From NCBI GenBank assembly GCA_035578155.1, contig JAPWDM010000023.1, positions 2,356,001 to 2,420,000 on the forward strand: DNA of 64,000 nt. The letters run 5' to 3'. Position 1 is the first letter of the stretch; the number at the start of each line of letters is the position of its first letter. Source of the stretch: Brachynemurus nebulosus. Taxonomy: Eukaryota > Arthropoda > Insecta > Neuroptera > Myrmeleontidae. Positions 34,111 to 46,111 of this stretch are shown here, one piece after another. A model generated the notes under the pieces. The model searched no databases and was not told the origin of the DNA. It worked only from the letters and a program-made list of their open reading frames with translations. Position numbers and translations under genes: made by a program.

Positions 34111-35150
34111 AAAATAAGAAAAAGTAAGCAATCGGAAGATCATCCAGTTTCTTTACATATGTATATATTGTAATCTTTGCAATATTATAAAATAAAAATG
34201 AAATAAAATATTGAAAAATTGTCTTATGTGTAAATTAATTCTTTACGTTATTTAGAAAAGCAATTTCTAGCGATATTATAAGGTCTTGTGTTATGTCGCT
34301 TCGATGAAACGTTTTGTTATGCAGTCCTTATTGCCTGCACAAAAAAAAAAAAAAACGGTTTCAGTGTACATACTTTAACTATATTAACAGAACTATCTTC
34401 TTTATCACAGAACAAAATAAATATTATCAATAAATAAACTAAAAGTATCTTCTACATAGTTCTAGACAGTAGTTAAAATTTTAATTACTTAAACAAAATA
34501 ACATTATTGTTAAGAATGTAACCCAACTAAATTGTAGTTCATTTAAATAAAATTTTAACGTGAAATTGTGAAACCTACGACATTGTTGTAACGTCGATAT
34601 CATATTACCCCAGGACAATTTTATATACGACACCTAATGGACTTTGTAAACTTTCTACTTCTACTAAACTATTACAAGGACCAGCGTTATATAATATTAG
34701 ATAAAGTTTAATAATTATCGTCAATTTACCGTATTTTCTTCGCTTTTTAATTAACATTGTGCAAAATTGTTACGCATAGAGTTCAAAACATATGTTTCTC
34801 TTTCGGAAAATTTAAGATTATTTGTTGTGGGTCTTCTTTAAAATTTTATTAAAAATTAAAATAATTCTGTATAGTGGGCGCTGAACCAAAATACCGTTGT
34901 TTAATATTTTTGTAATAGGCTGAATGAGTCAAAAGGACGCTCTAAAAAAAAAATAAACAGCTCTGGTGAATCACTTGGCCTCATATTATTTTGTATTATT
35001 TATACGTATATTAATTTCAATTCGGTATATCATATTGTAAGGGTGCAGTCGCATGACACTACCCTGAAATCTTATTTTTTCTTTGATATTTAAATGAATT
35101 GTTTTTTATATTTTTAATGAAGTTTTTTATTTAATAATAAAAAAAATAAA
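34111..35150. other. no gene seen
   Basis: AT-rich spacer with an A-run near 34340-34353. No ORF, RNA gene or repeat end was recognised. Confidence 0.45.
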
Positions 35151-35179
35151 TATTCATTACATAAATATAACAATATGCA

Positions 35180-35866
35180 AAGTTCGAATGAAGACAATGA
35201 TTCTTTTTTATATCGTTTTAAATATATTTTACCACGGGAATAAGATTTCTCACAGGATTCAGATATTTTTCTGGGGTAGAAAGTAGTCTGTGTCCTTTTT
35301 TGTCCCAATATGCAAACAACATGTAAAGTTTAAAATCAGTCTTCGATTTTTTTAATTGTCGGCTGTCGTTATTTCATTATTTCATTTTAAATATATTTTC
35401 GTCGGGAATGAGATATTTTCTCGGGGTAAAAAGTAACCTATATTTATCACTGTATATCGTTCTATCTGCTAACAATATGCTAAGTTCGAATAAGCTCAAA
35501 GAATCTTTTTTTGTTTCATTTAAAATATATTTTTCCACAGGAATTAAATTTCCCAAGGGATTGATATACTTTCCCAGGATAAAAAATCGCCTGTGTTCTT
35601 TTCCATCCCGTCTGTTAACAATATACAAAGTTTGAAACCAATAATCCGCTTTTTAATAGTCAACTGTCATAATTGAATAGATTTTCCCTCGGGAATGAAA
35701 AATTTTCCCAGGTCATAACCATCTCCGTCTCCCAAGCTATGTTTGTGCAAAGTTTCAAGTTGACTGGTTAAGCCGTTGAGGCGTGAAGGCAAGTCAAATA
35801 AATAAACAAACAAACAAACTCACTTTCGCATTTATAATATTAGTTAGGATTAGGATTAGGATTTGC
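35180..35866 (+). mobile_element. LINE 3'-end remnant with (GGATTA)n tail
   Basis: Three or four diverged copies of a segment of about 150-200 bp carry GGGAATGA/AGATTT, TTTCCCAGG and GTCTGTGT-like words. They lead to a terminal block GGTTAAGCCGTTGAGGCGTGAAGGC, a (CAAA)n-like stretch, CTTTCGCATTTATAATATTAGT and GGATTA repeats (about 35843-35862). Blocks of this kind are common as 3' tails of arthropod non-LTR elements (general knowledge, not searched). No RT frame remains. Confidence 0.6.
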
Positions 35867-35997
35867 ACGTTAAAAAAATGAATTTTTAACAATTTTAAAA
35901 TCACCAGTATATTATACCACACCATACCATATCAGTTTCCACATTTCTAATTGTAAAAATGACAAACCTAACTTAACACAAATTTCCATATTCATAT

Positions 35998-36194
35998 CTA
36001 AAAAAATTACAGATTTCTATGAAAATTTTCATCCCTTATTTTACCTCCCTAGGGAATGAATTTCCAAAAATCCCTTCTTACTGCTCACCTAAGTTATATA
36101 AGAAATCCCTCTTCAAAATTTTAGGTTTCTATAGGCTCAGCGGTTTGGGCTGTGCGTTGATCGATTAATCAGTCAGTTAGTTTTGATTTTTATA
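35998..36194 (+). mobile_element. second LINE/SINE 3'-end-like remnant
   Basis: TTTCTATAGGCTCAGCGGTTTGGGCTGTGCGTTGATCGATTAATCAGTCAGTTAG, then a TTTTTATATA end, has the form of a retroposon 3' tail with AGTCAGTCAG-type short repeats. The Tc1-like end begins directly after its TATA. Confidence 0.45.
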
Positions 36195-36279
36195 TACAGC
36201 CTTGGCCAAAAGTATTAGACACCCCCATAAAACACGTGTAACTTATAAATTAGTTTAAACATGACTTATCTGTTTAATA

Positions 36280-37672
36280 CACTAGCGGAAATAATTAAAG
36301 GATCAAAAAAAAAAATTCCAAATTCTTCGCGATTTTTCGAATAGCTGTATTTTTGTGGAACATGGTTGTATCGGAGTCGTAAGCAAAGCAATTTAAAGCT
36401 GGAAGTTTCTAGTTTCGAAATCTTGCGATAAAAAAATTTTCAAAGCAACGTGTGTGACGCAATCCTAATAAATACACTGAAAAAAAAAATTTCGAAATTT
36501 TTTCGGTTTTTTTTTTTTTTTTTGGTCCACGGACTTGGAAAAAACTTTTCCGACTTAACCACCATATGGACCGGATAACTTGTTCATTCAGTTTTGTTTT
36601 TTTATAAACTTTTATACGACCACTTCTCGCTGAGATATCGGATTTTGAATGGAAAAGGATCATTTCGTTTTTGACCATCGATATCTCAGCAACCAATAAT
36701 CACACAGAAAATTGAATGGGTGTTTTAAAAACTCGATTAAATTCTCTACAAGGATTAGCCATTGTTTTTTCAGAAAAAAATTTTTTTGCATACTTTATAT
36801 AAATTTGAAAAATTAAGAAAAAAAGAGCTTTTGGTGGCTTTTGGAAAATCAAGAGCTGAATTACAAACTTCGAGAAAACCACTAATGTTAAGTGTCCCTT
36901 TTACAGTTCAAGATACCCACAAAAACCCCACCGAGTGTCAATTTAATCCATCCAGCCGTTTTTGTGTTTCGTTCGATTGAATTTTTGAAAAAATTAAAGG
37001 ATCATTTTTTGATCTTAAACTTGAATAATCTTCAATAAAATGAAAAAAAAAATTTTCTCATCTTTTTTCACATTTTATTTATGTGGTTTTCTCGAAGTTT
37101 TTAATTCAAGGCTTGATTTTCCAAAGAGCCACCAAAAGCTCTTTTTTTCTTGATTTTTCAAATTCATGTAAAGTATGAAAAAAAAATTTCTTCTGAAAAA
37201 ACTTGGCTAATCCTTGTAGAGAATTTAATCGAGTTTTTAAAACACCCGTTCAATTTTCTGTGTGATCATTGGTTGCTGAGATATCGATGGTCAAAGACGA
37301 AATGATCCTTTTCCATTCAAAGCCCGATATCTCAGCGAGAAGTGGTCGTATAAAAGTCTATAAAAAGCAAATAAAAAGCTGAATGAACAAGTTATCCGGT
37401 CCATATGGTGGTTAAGTCGGAAAAATTTTTTCCAAGTCCGTGGACCAAAAAAAAAAAAAAAAACGAAAAAATTTCGAATTTTTTTTTTCAGTGTATTTAT
37501 TAGGGTTGCGTCACACACGTTGCTTTGAAAATTTTTTTATCACAAGATTTCGAAACTACAAACTTCCAGCTTTAAATTGCTTTGCTTACGACTCCGATAC
37601 GACCATTTTTCACAAAGATACAGCCATTCGAAAAATCGCTAAAAATTTGGAATTTTTTTTGATCCGCTAGTG
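36280..37672. mobile_element. 1.39-kb foldback transposon with ~590-bp arms, TA target
   Basis: The left end CACTAGCGGA (36280) and right end TCCGCTAGTG (37672) are flanked by TA on both sides (36278-36279 and 37673-37674). The arms stay closely alignable for about 590 bp, to about 36890 and from about 37090. Small indels include roughly 13 bp (AATAATTAAAGGA) missing from the right terminus. The spacer is about 200 bp. No transposase frame is present. A transcript crossing it would form a very long hairpin RNA. ORFs on either strand here mirror each other and are shadows of the arms. Confidence 0.85.
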
Positions 37673-37887
37673 TAATAAAATGAAAGGCAATACTTAAAGT
37701 TAATTTTAAACAAACAATAGATAAAGGATTTTAAGGTATCATAAAACACCTGGTCCACAAGACGTGAAATATGAAGTTTTTTTGAAAAACAATGTAATTT
37801 ATTTGTTAGTCTTTTATTAACTTTCAGGATAACAAGAAGCTGCTGAGTGTTGTTTATTTGTGTAGTAGAGAGAGTTTGTAATACGAA

Positions 37888-38390
37888 ATGCCGAAACAGC
37901 GAGAACTTAACCCAGAAACACGAATAAAAATCCAGATGATATATGAAGAAGGGAAGACTCGAATAGAGATTGCTAAATTGGTAAAAGTTTGACGATGTGC
38001 AGTGCAATCCACCATCAAAAGGTTCGCGCAGACTGGCTCTCACACAAACAAAATGAGAATGAGCAGAAAACGCATTACTACTAGCCGCCAGGTTAGAAAA
38101 CTTATCCGTGACTCACTCCAAGGACCGCAAAAAAACTTCTTTTGAGTTAGCTACAGCTTCGTCGGAGGACATTGGGAAACCAATTAGTTCTCGAACTGTA
38201 AGAAGAAGAATCACAGAAGTAGGCTTAAAAAGCCGCAAAGCCAGGAAGTAACCTTGGCTCTCCGACAACAACAGGAATAATCGTGTGAAATGGGCTCTAA
38301 GACACCAGCATTCTTCTGAAGAAGATTGGTCCAATCTGATATGATACGACGAATGTTACTTCGAATCGGTTACGAGATCGTCATAGAAGT
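37888..38390 (+). pseudogene. Tc1-like transposase pseudogene
   Basis: From the ATG at 37888 the frame reads as the N-terminal paired-type helix-turn-helix of a Tc1 transposase: a PKQREL start, an EEGKTRIEIAKL stretch and a later SRQVRKLI stretch. A TGA interrupts it about 34 codons in, more stops follow near 38143, and the frame shifts at least once before about 38260. The alignment fades near 38390, before any DDE catalytic domain is complete. It cannot encode an active enzyme. Confidence 0.75.
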
Positions 38391-39215
38391 TTTTTCACTT
38401 CTTCAGTCTTTTTTTGTTTCATATGCGTCAATTCGCCTCCATAATTTTACCTTCGTATACAATAAGTATTCTTCCCTTATTCAGTGACACACAAAGATTT
38501 TCAAACGATTTTGTTTTTCCCTCTGTTTTGTGGCCAAACAAAGATCAATGAGCAGCACATAATGAATTATAGATAGATTTAAACTGTGATAAATTACTTC
38601 TCTTTGTGTGTACAACACATTTGGTACATTTTATTAACGTTTCTACGACACTCATTGAATCAGGGCTCTAATTTTTTACTTTTCGTATTTTCTGTATCTA
38701 AATGTGTGATGTTTTCGTGAGATGAAAATCTTTTTATGTGTGCTCATTTTCTTCTCAGAGTACCATGAATAACAAATAAAGAATTACTATTTTTTTCTCA
38801 AACACATTTAAACATTTTTCAAGATTAAATAATCATTTTTTTTCATTCATTTGACATATCTATCCAATGATATATTATTGAGACAGTATTCGAGTTTAGG
38901 AGACGTGAATTTTGACTGTTATTCTAAATCAACTAAGAGAAAAAAAATCGGTCAAGATTGAGTCGAACTCGCCCAAATAGAGTTCCGTGTAGTGAGCGAT
39001 TAAACTTGCTTGTGATAATTGAATATCCATGAATTGGCGCACATTGTATTGACACATTAGTAAATATATTGTCCCATAAAAGAAAATCCCATCAAGAAAA
39101 AGTAAGAAATTTGAACATTAATATGCGGTAAGGCTACTTATTGACTGTTTTTAAGTATTTTGTCGTCACATTACACAAATCCCTATATAAATAATTGCGT
39201 CATTCAGTTTCGATA
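38391..39215. other. no gene seen; short interspersed fragment
   Basis: AT-rich spacer. At 38941-38995 an AAAAAAATCGGTCAAGATTGAGTCGAACTCGCCCAAATAGAGTTCCG phrase recurs in diverged form at 51172-51226. It resembles the common insect repeat end GTGCGAGTTGGACTCGC...GGTTCCG (general knowledge). Confidence 0.5.
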
Positions 39216-39217
39216 TA

Positions 39218-39357
39218 CAGGCTGTAAAACAAATAACTCTCGTCCTCTTGTGGGGTGACTCATAGCATCCTGTAGACACTAAAACCGCAGAAATTTTTTC
39301 GGAATTAACAATCGCGTCACCCCTCAAAAGGATAAGAGTTATTTCCTTTACACCCTG
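39218..39357. mobile_element. 140-bp MITE, TA target
   Basis: Inverted arms of about 45 bp: CAGGCTGTAAAACAAATAACTC... (39218) and ...GAGTTATTTCCTTTACACCCTG (ending 39357). TA flanks both sides (39216-39217 and 39358-39359). The interior has no ORF. Form and target fit a Tc1/mariner-type MITE. Confidence 0.8.
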
Positions 39358-40433
39358 TATATATTATATATACACACATACATATACTACATATATATGT
39401 ATATATGTATGTGTATATATTATATACAGAGTGTACAGAGTGTATATATACATACAGAGTATACAGAGTATATATATTATATACACGCTTCGATACAAAA
39501 ATTTTATGGGTTTTCCCAATTCAATAATATTACACCCCTCCTATATATCTTTCTTACCTATAAATTCCCATTAATTATTTTCATCTTTCTACTCTGAGGA
39601 TGACCGAAAGGTTGAAAACGCGTTCAGTAAAAATAACTTTTAATTCGTGAAACAGACAAAGTAATCGAACTTTAAATATTTTCAATATTTAAAATGGAGT
39701 TTTACAAAGTAAATCTCTCAACAGTGACAAACACTTTAAATTTAATAATGTTAAATTGCATAGAATACTACTAAAGCTGAAATTTACCGACATTTTATAA
39801 AATTTCTGTTTTTATACTTTTTTATTTGGGCAGTTTTCTTTATTACCTGTGGAACAATTATTATTTTTCGTCATCTCTGTTAGGTAAACAGAAGATGAAA
39901 CTTTGTAATAGTAATTTATTTTTATTACTTTTTTTACTATTATTAATTTTGTTATTCTAAAAATTGTTGAAAGTTACATACAATAATTTTATATATAATT
40001 TTGTAGTTATACATACCTCTACATACATACATACATATGTCGTGTAATAGAATCGTAAACTTTACAAACGAAAAAGTTTGACGAACGACATACCTAACAA
40101 ACTTATATACTAAAAACACCGAGCACAAAACAAAGGTATCCATTAAAACATTCTCCAAACAAGTTTGGTTGTTTTATTTTTTGTTCTTTTATAGCGCTAT
40201 CTATGTGAAATTTAAAAAAAACAAGGAAAAATTTATGGAACGAGAAGGACTAGCAGCAAAAACACGACAGCGTAAGTTGTAAAAATAAAACACATTCACG
40301 AAAAAAATTAAATTCGAGTATAATACGGTTAGTATAATTTATATTTTTAATATTTTGCTACTATGATTTTGAAATCAATTAAAGGGTTTGCATGGACAAT
40401 GTGCTCCCCAATAGCAACTCATAGTAATAAGTG
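39358..40433. other. no gene seen; TA/TATG microsatellite
   Basis: Low-complexity TATA/CATA and ACAGAGTGTA-type repeats occupy about 39358-39485. The rest is AT-rich spacer without credible ORFs. Confidence 0.5.
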
Positions 40434-41140
40434 ACCGGAAAGAAGTTAGCGCCGAAAGTTGAAAAATCTTTTTGTTTTTTATATGGTTCAATTGCTCCCA
40501 AATTGCTCCTTTGAAATCAGTAATTGCTCCACCTGAAACTTAATTATTTAATTAGTTATTTATAAAGAAAAAATTTTTTTGCCGTTATTTAAGTTATCAA
40601 AATCTCCCAAAATAATACTTTTTTATATAATTTCTTTACGTCAATAAATTGCTCTCAGTTTGCTCTATTTAATTTAAAAGCTTAAATCTTAATTTTTTTG
40701 AATAATTATTAAAATATTTTTTTTTTTTTATAATGTTATTTAACTTGTCAAAATTCAATTATCCTTAAATATATGCAAACGACTTAAAGGTATAATGGAT
40801 TGCCTATACGTTTTAATAATACATAACCTAATTCATAATATTTTTTATTTTAATATATTTTAATTATTATTCAGAGAAATTAATAACTAACTTTTAAATT
40901 AGATGGAGCAAATTGGGAGCAATTTTTTGATATAAAGTAATTGTATAAAAATGCATTATTTGACAAGATTTGGATAATAGAAATAGTCAAACAAAAAAGT
41001 TTTTTTGTTTGTAAATAACTAATTAAGTAATTAAGTTCCAGGTGGAGCAATTACTGATTCTAAAGGAGCAATTTGGGAGCAATTTAGCCATATAAAAAAC
41101 AGAAAGATTTTCCAACTTTTGGCGCCAACTTCTTTCCGGT
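40434..41140. mobile_element. 0.7-kb foldback element
   Basis: ACCGGAAAGAAGTTAGCGCC (40434) faces GGCGCCAACTTCTTTCCGGT (ending 41140). The arms remain similar for about 130 bp each and share GGAGCAATT/AATTGCTCC words several times. No reliable target duplication was found. The centre has no ORF. Superfamily not assigned. Confidence 0.7.
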
Positions 41141-41169
41141 TCGTAATTCTCAATCGCCAATCCTTAGAC

Positions 41170-41590
41170 TGTGTGCTGGTTCTACCTCGACTTCTCTTTC
41201 TCCGACTACTCCCCGACTACTCTACTTTGACTACATCGCTTTGACTACTTCTTTTCTTCTCCACTTTGACTACTTCTTTTTGACTACTCTCCGACTTCTC
41301 CGCTCCTTCTTCCCGATACTCTACTTTGACTACATCGCTTTGACTACTTCTTCACTTCTCCACTCTGACTACTTCTTTTTGACTACTCTCTTGACTTCTC
41401 CCCGACTACCCCCTGATTATCGTTTTACAATTCTTTTATATTATTGTTTGACCCACATAATCACGTCATTTTTACCAGAGTCAGCAGAAAGTATGGATTA
41501 GTAAATCGTCGATATTTTCTGGTTGTTTGTTTTGGTTTACTGGCCTCGTTAACAACTTGTGTCCAAACAAATGGCCCGATTGCAACACCA
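41170..41590 (-). repeat. family B repeat, copy 1, GACTACT-rich
   Basis: Repeated GACTACT/GACTTCTC words, with an internal segment of about 100 bp present twice (about 41221-41320 and 41321-41400). These are followed by TTTGACCCACATAATCACGTCATTTTTA and GTTAACAACTTGTGTCCAAACAAATGGCCCGATTGCAAC. The whole is found inverted at 51984-52245. It may be part of an LTR; no ends were fixed. The 86-codon ORF here is a repeat artefact. Confidence 0.6.
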
Positions 41591-42080
41591 CGAATATTTT
41601 GATTGCTTTCTATTGTTTGAAATCAGTAAAAAGAACTTAAATGATATATATTTTTGTAAAAAATATTTGAACGTTGATCTTTCTATAAAATAATTACTTA
41701 CTTTTCCCTTATCCACCATTTTTGCTGCAACAAATACAGGAATAAGTTGTTACATCTTTTGTTTCAGGTGATTCAAAATGGAGGTTAGGTTAAGTTTGAA
41801 AGAAAATTACACAGCTTTGTTCAGTGAGCCGTATACAACATAGAACATGGTCTGTGCACTGATCTATATTTGAACAGAAGTTTTATACATATCTGTTCAA
41901 ATGGTATCACGACTATCAACATGCATAGACACGGGTGGGGAAGCAAACCGGCAAACAGACAGACAAAATAATGTTTTCTTCGATAATAACGCGTGTACAC
42001 CGCGTTGCGACAAATGAATTTACTTGATAAAACTTTTACTGGGGGAGTTGAAACATTTTTGCAAACAATATTATTGTTAC

Positions 42081-42205
42081 TTTTAGCGAATTTCGAAAAC
42101 TCGAAATTCAGCTATTACAGTAGGTGTCATGACGCAATCTGAGTCCGGGACTATGGCAGAAATCTGTTTTGAGGTCCCTAGAATACGAAAATGATATTCA
42201 CTAAA

Positions 42206-42269
<64 letters not shown>

Positions 42270-42530
42270 GTGTTCCCACGATAACTCTCGAACGAAACGT
42301 CTAACGCTTATGAAATTTTGTGTGCGGACTGGATTCTGAATTGGCTTGGCTAAGTTCGTTAGCCAGACACGTCGGATGCCCAGAAGTAGGTTTTCTGGCC
42401 ATTTTTTATCATTCGATCCTATCATAAGGCAGTTCAATTTTTACATCGTTGAAAAGGAAAAAAAAAATTATGAAGAAAATATTCTTATAATTTTCTTTCT
42501 ATTTTAAGTATTTTTCGAGAAAATGTAAAT
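42081..42530 (-). mobile_element. family A repeat, copy 3
   Basis: In inverted orientation: TTTTAGCGAATTTC end at 42081-42094, then the GTCATGACGC and TCCGGGACTATGGCAGAAAT blocks, (TA)n at about 42208-42265, GATAACTCTCGAACGAAAC, and GTTAGCCAGACACGTCGGATGCC. Similarity fades after about 42530. The opposite family A end occurs at 45724-45766, so this copy may be continuous with the minisatellite region (inference). Confidence 0.65.
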
Positions 42531-42989
42531 TTTCACTTTTATTCTTTCTTTGTTAGTCTAATAAGTAATTTATATTTATATCTCAGTTCTTTATTAAGTA
42601 TAAAAATATTTCACTTTTTTATTAAAGAATTTTGTGAGAACAAGTGAAAACTATTCACATATATGTGATATAACACACATACATGTATAGAGTTTTGTTT
42701 CTCATTTATTGCATTATAATTAGCATGGTTCTATCCCATGTTAAAAAATGTAAATTAAACAGGTTTTCTAAGCTAATGTAATGAAGAATTTTTTTTTTTT
42801 TTTTATTGAATTTTTAAGTAAACAAGAAATTGAAGATTATGTTATGATATAAATATTATTAAATATGAAACAAAACAAAATATGTACAATGTACATATTA
42901 TGTATGTACGGAAAAATATTTTGAATCGATTTTGAAAATTTTTCCACTAATAATTAATAATGTTAAAAAATTAAACCATTTCAAATGGA

Positions 42990-45357
42990 TTTAAGGTATT
43001 TTATGTGAGGTCAAGGTTTTCGGGACCTAAAAAGGCCAGAAATTAATTAACCAATCGATTTTAAAAATTTTTCACAGTTAGTAAGTTAAAGTATTTGAAT
43101 TAATTAATTAAATGATGTCCGCAAGAAGCTTACGGACTGCCATAAGTTATATGAGATCCTTAGAACCCTTTTCTTACTGTTATGCCCGGTTTTTCAGTAG
43201 CCGTTTAAACTTGAGTTTATGTAAACCACGTTTAGCTAAACTCAAGTTTAAACTAAGCAGTTAAACCACCGATGTTTTACAGTGTCAATATTACTGTATT
43301 TAAACGGAGTTTAAACTAAGTAACCATAGTAAATTACTACTTTTGGCTTTTTTGCCATCTACCATTTGAATATAATTTAAATGTATATATTTGAATATTT
43401 TTTTAAAAAAATTACATTAAGGTGCTATAAATTTTTAAAGTGTGTCATAAAAAAAGGTATTAGGCTGTGTAATTTGTTTGCATTTGTCAGTGTTATAAAA
43501 ATTCCATGTCTGACACTGGAAATTTAAGAAATTAAATAAATTTAAGAGGAATATTGTGGGATACTAGTTTCACTACTTTACTAGCAGTATTTTTCGATAC
43601 TTCTGCGAAATCTGCACATATTATAAGCATACCCCCACTTGCATAATATCTTACTGTCAACAAGAACGTTAAGAGATAATGCGTTATTCCTAAAAAATAT
43701 TACATTTATAATAGTTTTCAGTTTAATGATTTTAATTTAAAAAGAAAAGAAACATGTCAGTTTGTAATATGCTGTATATGAGGGAGAATTTTCTCCAGAA
43801 CGAAACAAGCAATTTCTTTTTGCATTCGAAATCTTGAATAAAAATCAAAATCGGATTCGAAGTACATTATTTTTATATTTTATTTGACCAAAAATTAAAC
43901 ACAATATTTGACGTTTCCTAGGTTTAAACTAAATGTGTAGTTTAAACCACGAATATCGTCCGTTTAAGTTAAACGTAGTTTAAACTAGCGGCCATATTTA
44001 AACTCACACTGTAAAACTGAAAAATGAGATAACTCGAGTTTAACTATAATCTTTGGTTTAAACCATCACTGAAAAACCGGGCATTAGAGTACTAGACTTG
44101 TATGAGTTTCGCCAGGATTTACTGATCCCATAATTGTAAAAAATAAACTAAACGACCAATTTTAAAAATTTCTTCACTGTTACAGAGCTAAACTATTTTA
44201 GATAGATTTAGAATACATTATGTAAGGTCCCGCCAGGGTCCACAGGACCCAAAAGTGTCAAAAATAAACTAACTGACCGATTTTGAAAATTTTTTCACTG
44301 TTACAGAGCTAAACTATTTTAGATAAATATCGATTACGTTATGTAAGGTCCGCCTCGGTCCATAGGACCCAAAAGTGTCAAAAATAAACTGCCTGATCGA
44401 TTTTGAAATTTTTTCACTGTTACAGAGCTAAACTGTTTTAGATAAATATAGATTCCGTTATGTAAGGTCCTGCCAGGGTCCATAGGATCCAGAAGTGTCA
44501 AAAATAAACTAACTAACCGATTTTGAAAATTTTTTCACTGTTACAGAGCTAAACTATTTTAGATAAATATAAATTACGTTATGTAAGGTCCACCAAGGTC
44601 CATAGAACCCAAAAAGTGTCAAAAATAAACTAACTGACCGATTTTGAAAATTTTTTCACTGTTACAGAGCTAAACTATTTTAGATAAATATAGATTACGT
44701 TATGTAAGGTCTGCAGGGTCCATGGGATCCAAAAGTGTCAAAAATAAACTAACCGACCGATTTTGAAAATTTTTTCACTGTTACAGAGCTAAACTATTTT
44801 AGATAAATATAGATTACGTTATGTAAGGTCTGCCAGGGTCCATGGGTCCAAAAGTGTCAAAAATAAACTAACCGACCGATTTTGAAAATTTTTTCACTGT
44901 TGGGGAACTAACTATTTTAGATAGACATACATTACGTTATTTAGGGTCCGCCAGGGTCCATGGGACCCAAAAGTGGTAAAAATAAACTAACCGACCGATT
45001 TTGAAAATTTTTTCACTCTTACAGAGCTAAACTATTTTAGATAAATATAGATTACGTTATGTAAAGTCTGCCAGGGTCCATCGGATCCAAAAGCGTCAAA
45101 AATAAACTAGCCGACCGATTTTGAAAATTTTTTCACTGTTGGGGAGCTAAGCTATTTTAGATACATATAGATTACGTTATGTAAGGTCTGAAGTGTCAGT
45201 AGGACCTAAAAGTGTCAAAAATAAAATAACTGACCGATTTTGAAACCTTTTTACTATTACCAAGGTAAACTATTTTAGATAGGTACAGGTTGTGTTATCT
45301 GAGATCCACAACTGTCCTGCGGATGCAAATGCGGCGTAGAATGCTACACAACGGGTT

Positions 45358-45412
<55 letters not shown>

Positions 45413-45715
45413 ATATATATCATAAAGTCCGCCTAGAATATACGGTCGAGCTGATTTTTTAATGAGGTCCACCGGGATCTTGCAGATCCGAAAACGCCAG
45501 TAATAAGCTATCGAACCGATGCTAAAAAATTTCTCACTGCTAGAGAACTAAATTATTTTAGATGGATACAACTATGCTGCACAAAATTTGTTCGGGTTCT
45601 TGGGTCCCCAAAAATACCAAAACTAATTACCCAACCGATTTTAAAAATTCTTTTACTCTTAGAAAGCTAAACTATTTTAAATAGGTACAGGTCTTAGATG
45701 AGATCCGCCAGTGCC
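42990..45715. repeat. ~120-bp minisatellite, interrupted by a MITE
   Basis: Units carry GTTATGTAAGGTC, GCCAGGGTCCA, AAAAGTGTCAAAAATAAACTAACCGACCGATTTTGAAAATTTTTTCACTGTTACAGAGCTAAACTATTTTAGATA. The word TGTAAGGTC or its variants recurs at 44221, 44342, 44461, 44582, 44703, 44822, 44940, 45060 and 45180, a step of 118-121 bp. The central units are very similar; the edges (before 43180 and after 45290) are diverged, as expected for unequal exchange. A (TA)n tract lies at about 45364-45420. There is no coding potential. Confidence 0.9.
43183..44083. mobile_element. 901-bp Harbinger-like MITE inside the minisatellite
   Basis: Terminal inverted repeats TGCCCGGTTTTTCAGT (43183-43198) and ACTGAAAAACCGGGCA (44068-44083) are exact for 16 bp. 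The 3-bp direct repeat TTA (43180-43182 and 44084-44086) is the PIF/Harbinger target type. Subterminal GTTTAAAC words occur on both arms. No transposase frame is present, so it is non-autonomous. Confidence 0.88.
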
Positions 45716-45723
45716 CAAGATTT

Positions 45724-45766
45724 GGAAATTCGCTATGTTATGCAGATGCTGCGACAGGGGTATTTC
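45724..45766 (-). repeat. family A terminal segment next to the minisatellite
   Basis: GGAAATTCGCTATGTTATGCAGATGCTGCGACAGGGGTATT is the reverse complement of the family A left end seen at 2328-2369 and 20226-20267, with one missing base. Directly inside it lies minisatellite-type sequence, not the body seen in copies 1 and 2. Confidence 0.75.
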
Positions 45767-45921
45767 TTATATTTACGGTTGGAAGAAAATTTGGGCAAAT
45801 GTACCTAAGATCGTAATGGACATATGGTTTCAATTGATATATCCACGTACAGAAAAGTTTTGAATGTATATATAAAAATATACAATTTTTTCGATACTTA
45901 CTGAATGAAATTACGAAATCT

Positions 45922-46111
45922 CAGGGCCGTGGAGAAAAATAGTGGGCCCCGGGAATAAACTACATTCTTTTAAAAAATTCATTCCAAAAGAATAAGTTAT
46001 GAACAAAAAACCTTTTTTCTTGGGGCCCTCTACCGATAGTTACGGGCCCCCTCCTCAAGCCCGGACCCCGGGGCTAGAACCCCAGCCTACCCCATCCTCT
46101 CGTCGGGCCTG
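45922..46111. mobile_element. 190-bp hAT MITE with perfect 8-bp target duplication
   Basis: It starts CAGGGCCGTGG and ends GTCGGGCCTG, flanked by CGAAATCT on both sides (45914-45921 and 46112-46119). A second copy lies at 57899-58111. The right end is GC-rich (GGGGCTAGAACCCC...) compared with its surroundings. It is non-coding. Confidence 0.88.

Larger units (their letters stand above)
36197..38390 (+). mobile_element. decayed Tc1-like transposon with nested foldback
   Basis: After a TA dinucleotide (36195-36196) the end CAGCCTTGGCCAAAAGTATTAGACACCC resembles Tc1-family terminal repeats. About 80 bp in, a foldback element (36280-37672) interrupts it. The transposase relic starts at 37888. 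No right terminal repeat was found after about 38390, so the element is probably truncated. Without the insert the left end lies about 290 bp before the transposase start, a plausible spacing. Confidence 0.75.

Noticed and set aside
35843..35862. Telomere-like (TTAGG)n
   Set aside because: The unit is GGATTA (six bases), only about three copies, at the end of a LINE 3' tail; not the five-base insect telomere repeat.
36409..37670. Mirror-image ORFs in the 36-37 kb foldback
   Set aside because: Same sequence read in both arms; low-complexity Lys/Phe stretches, no domain.
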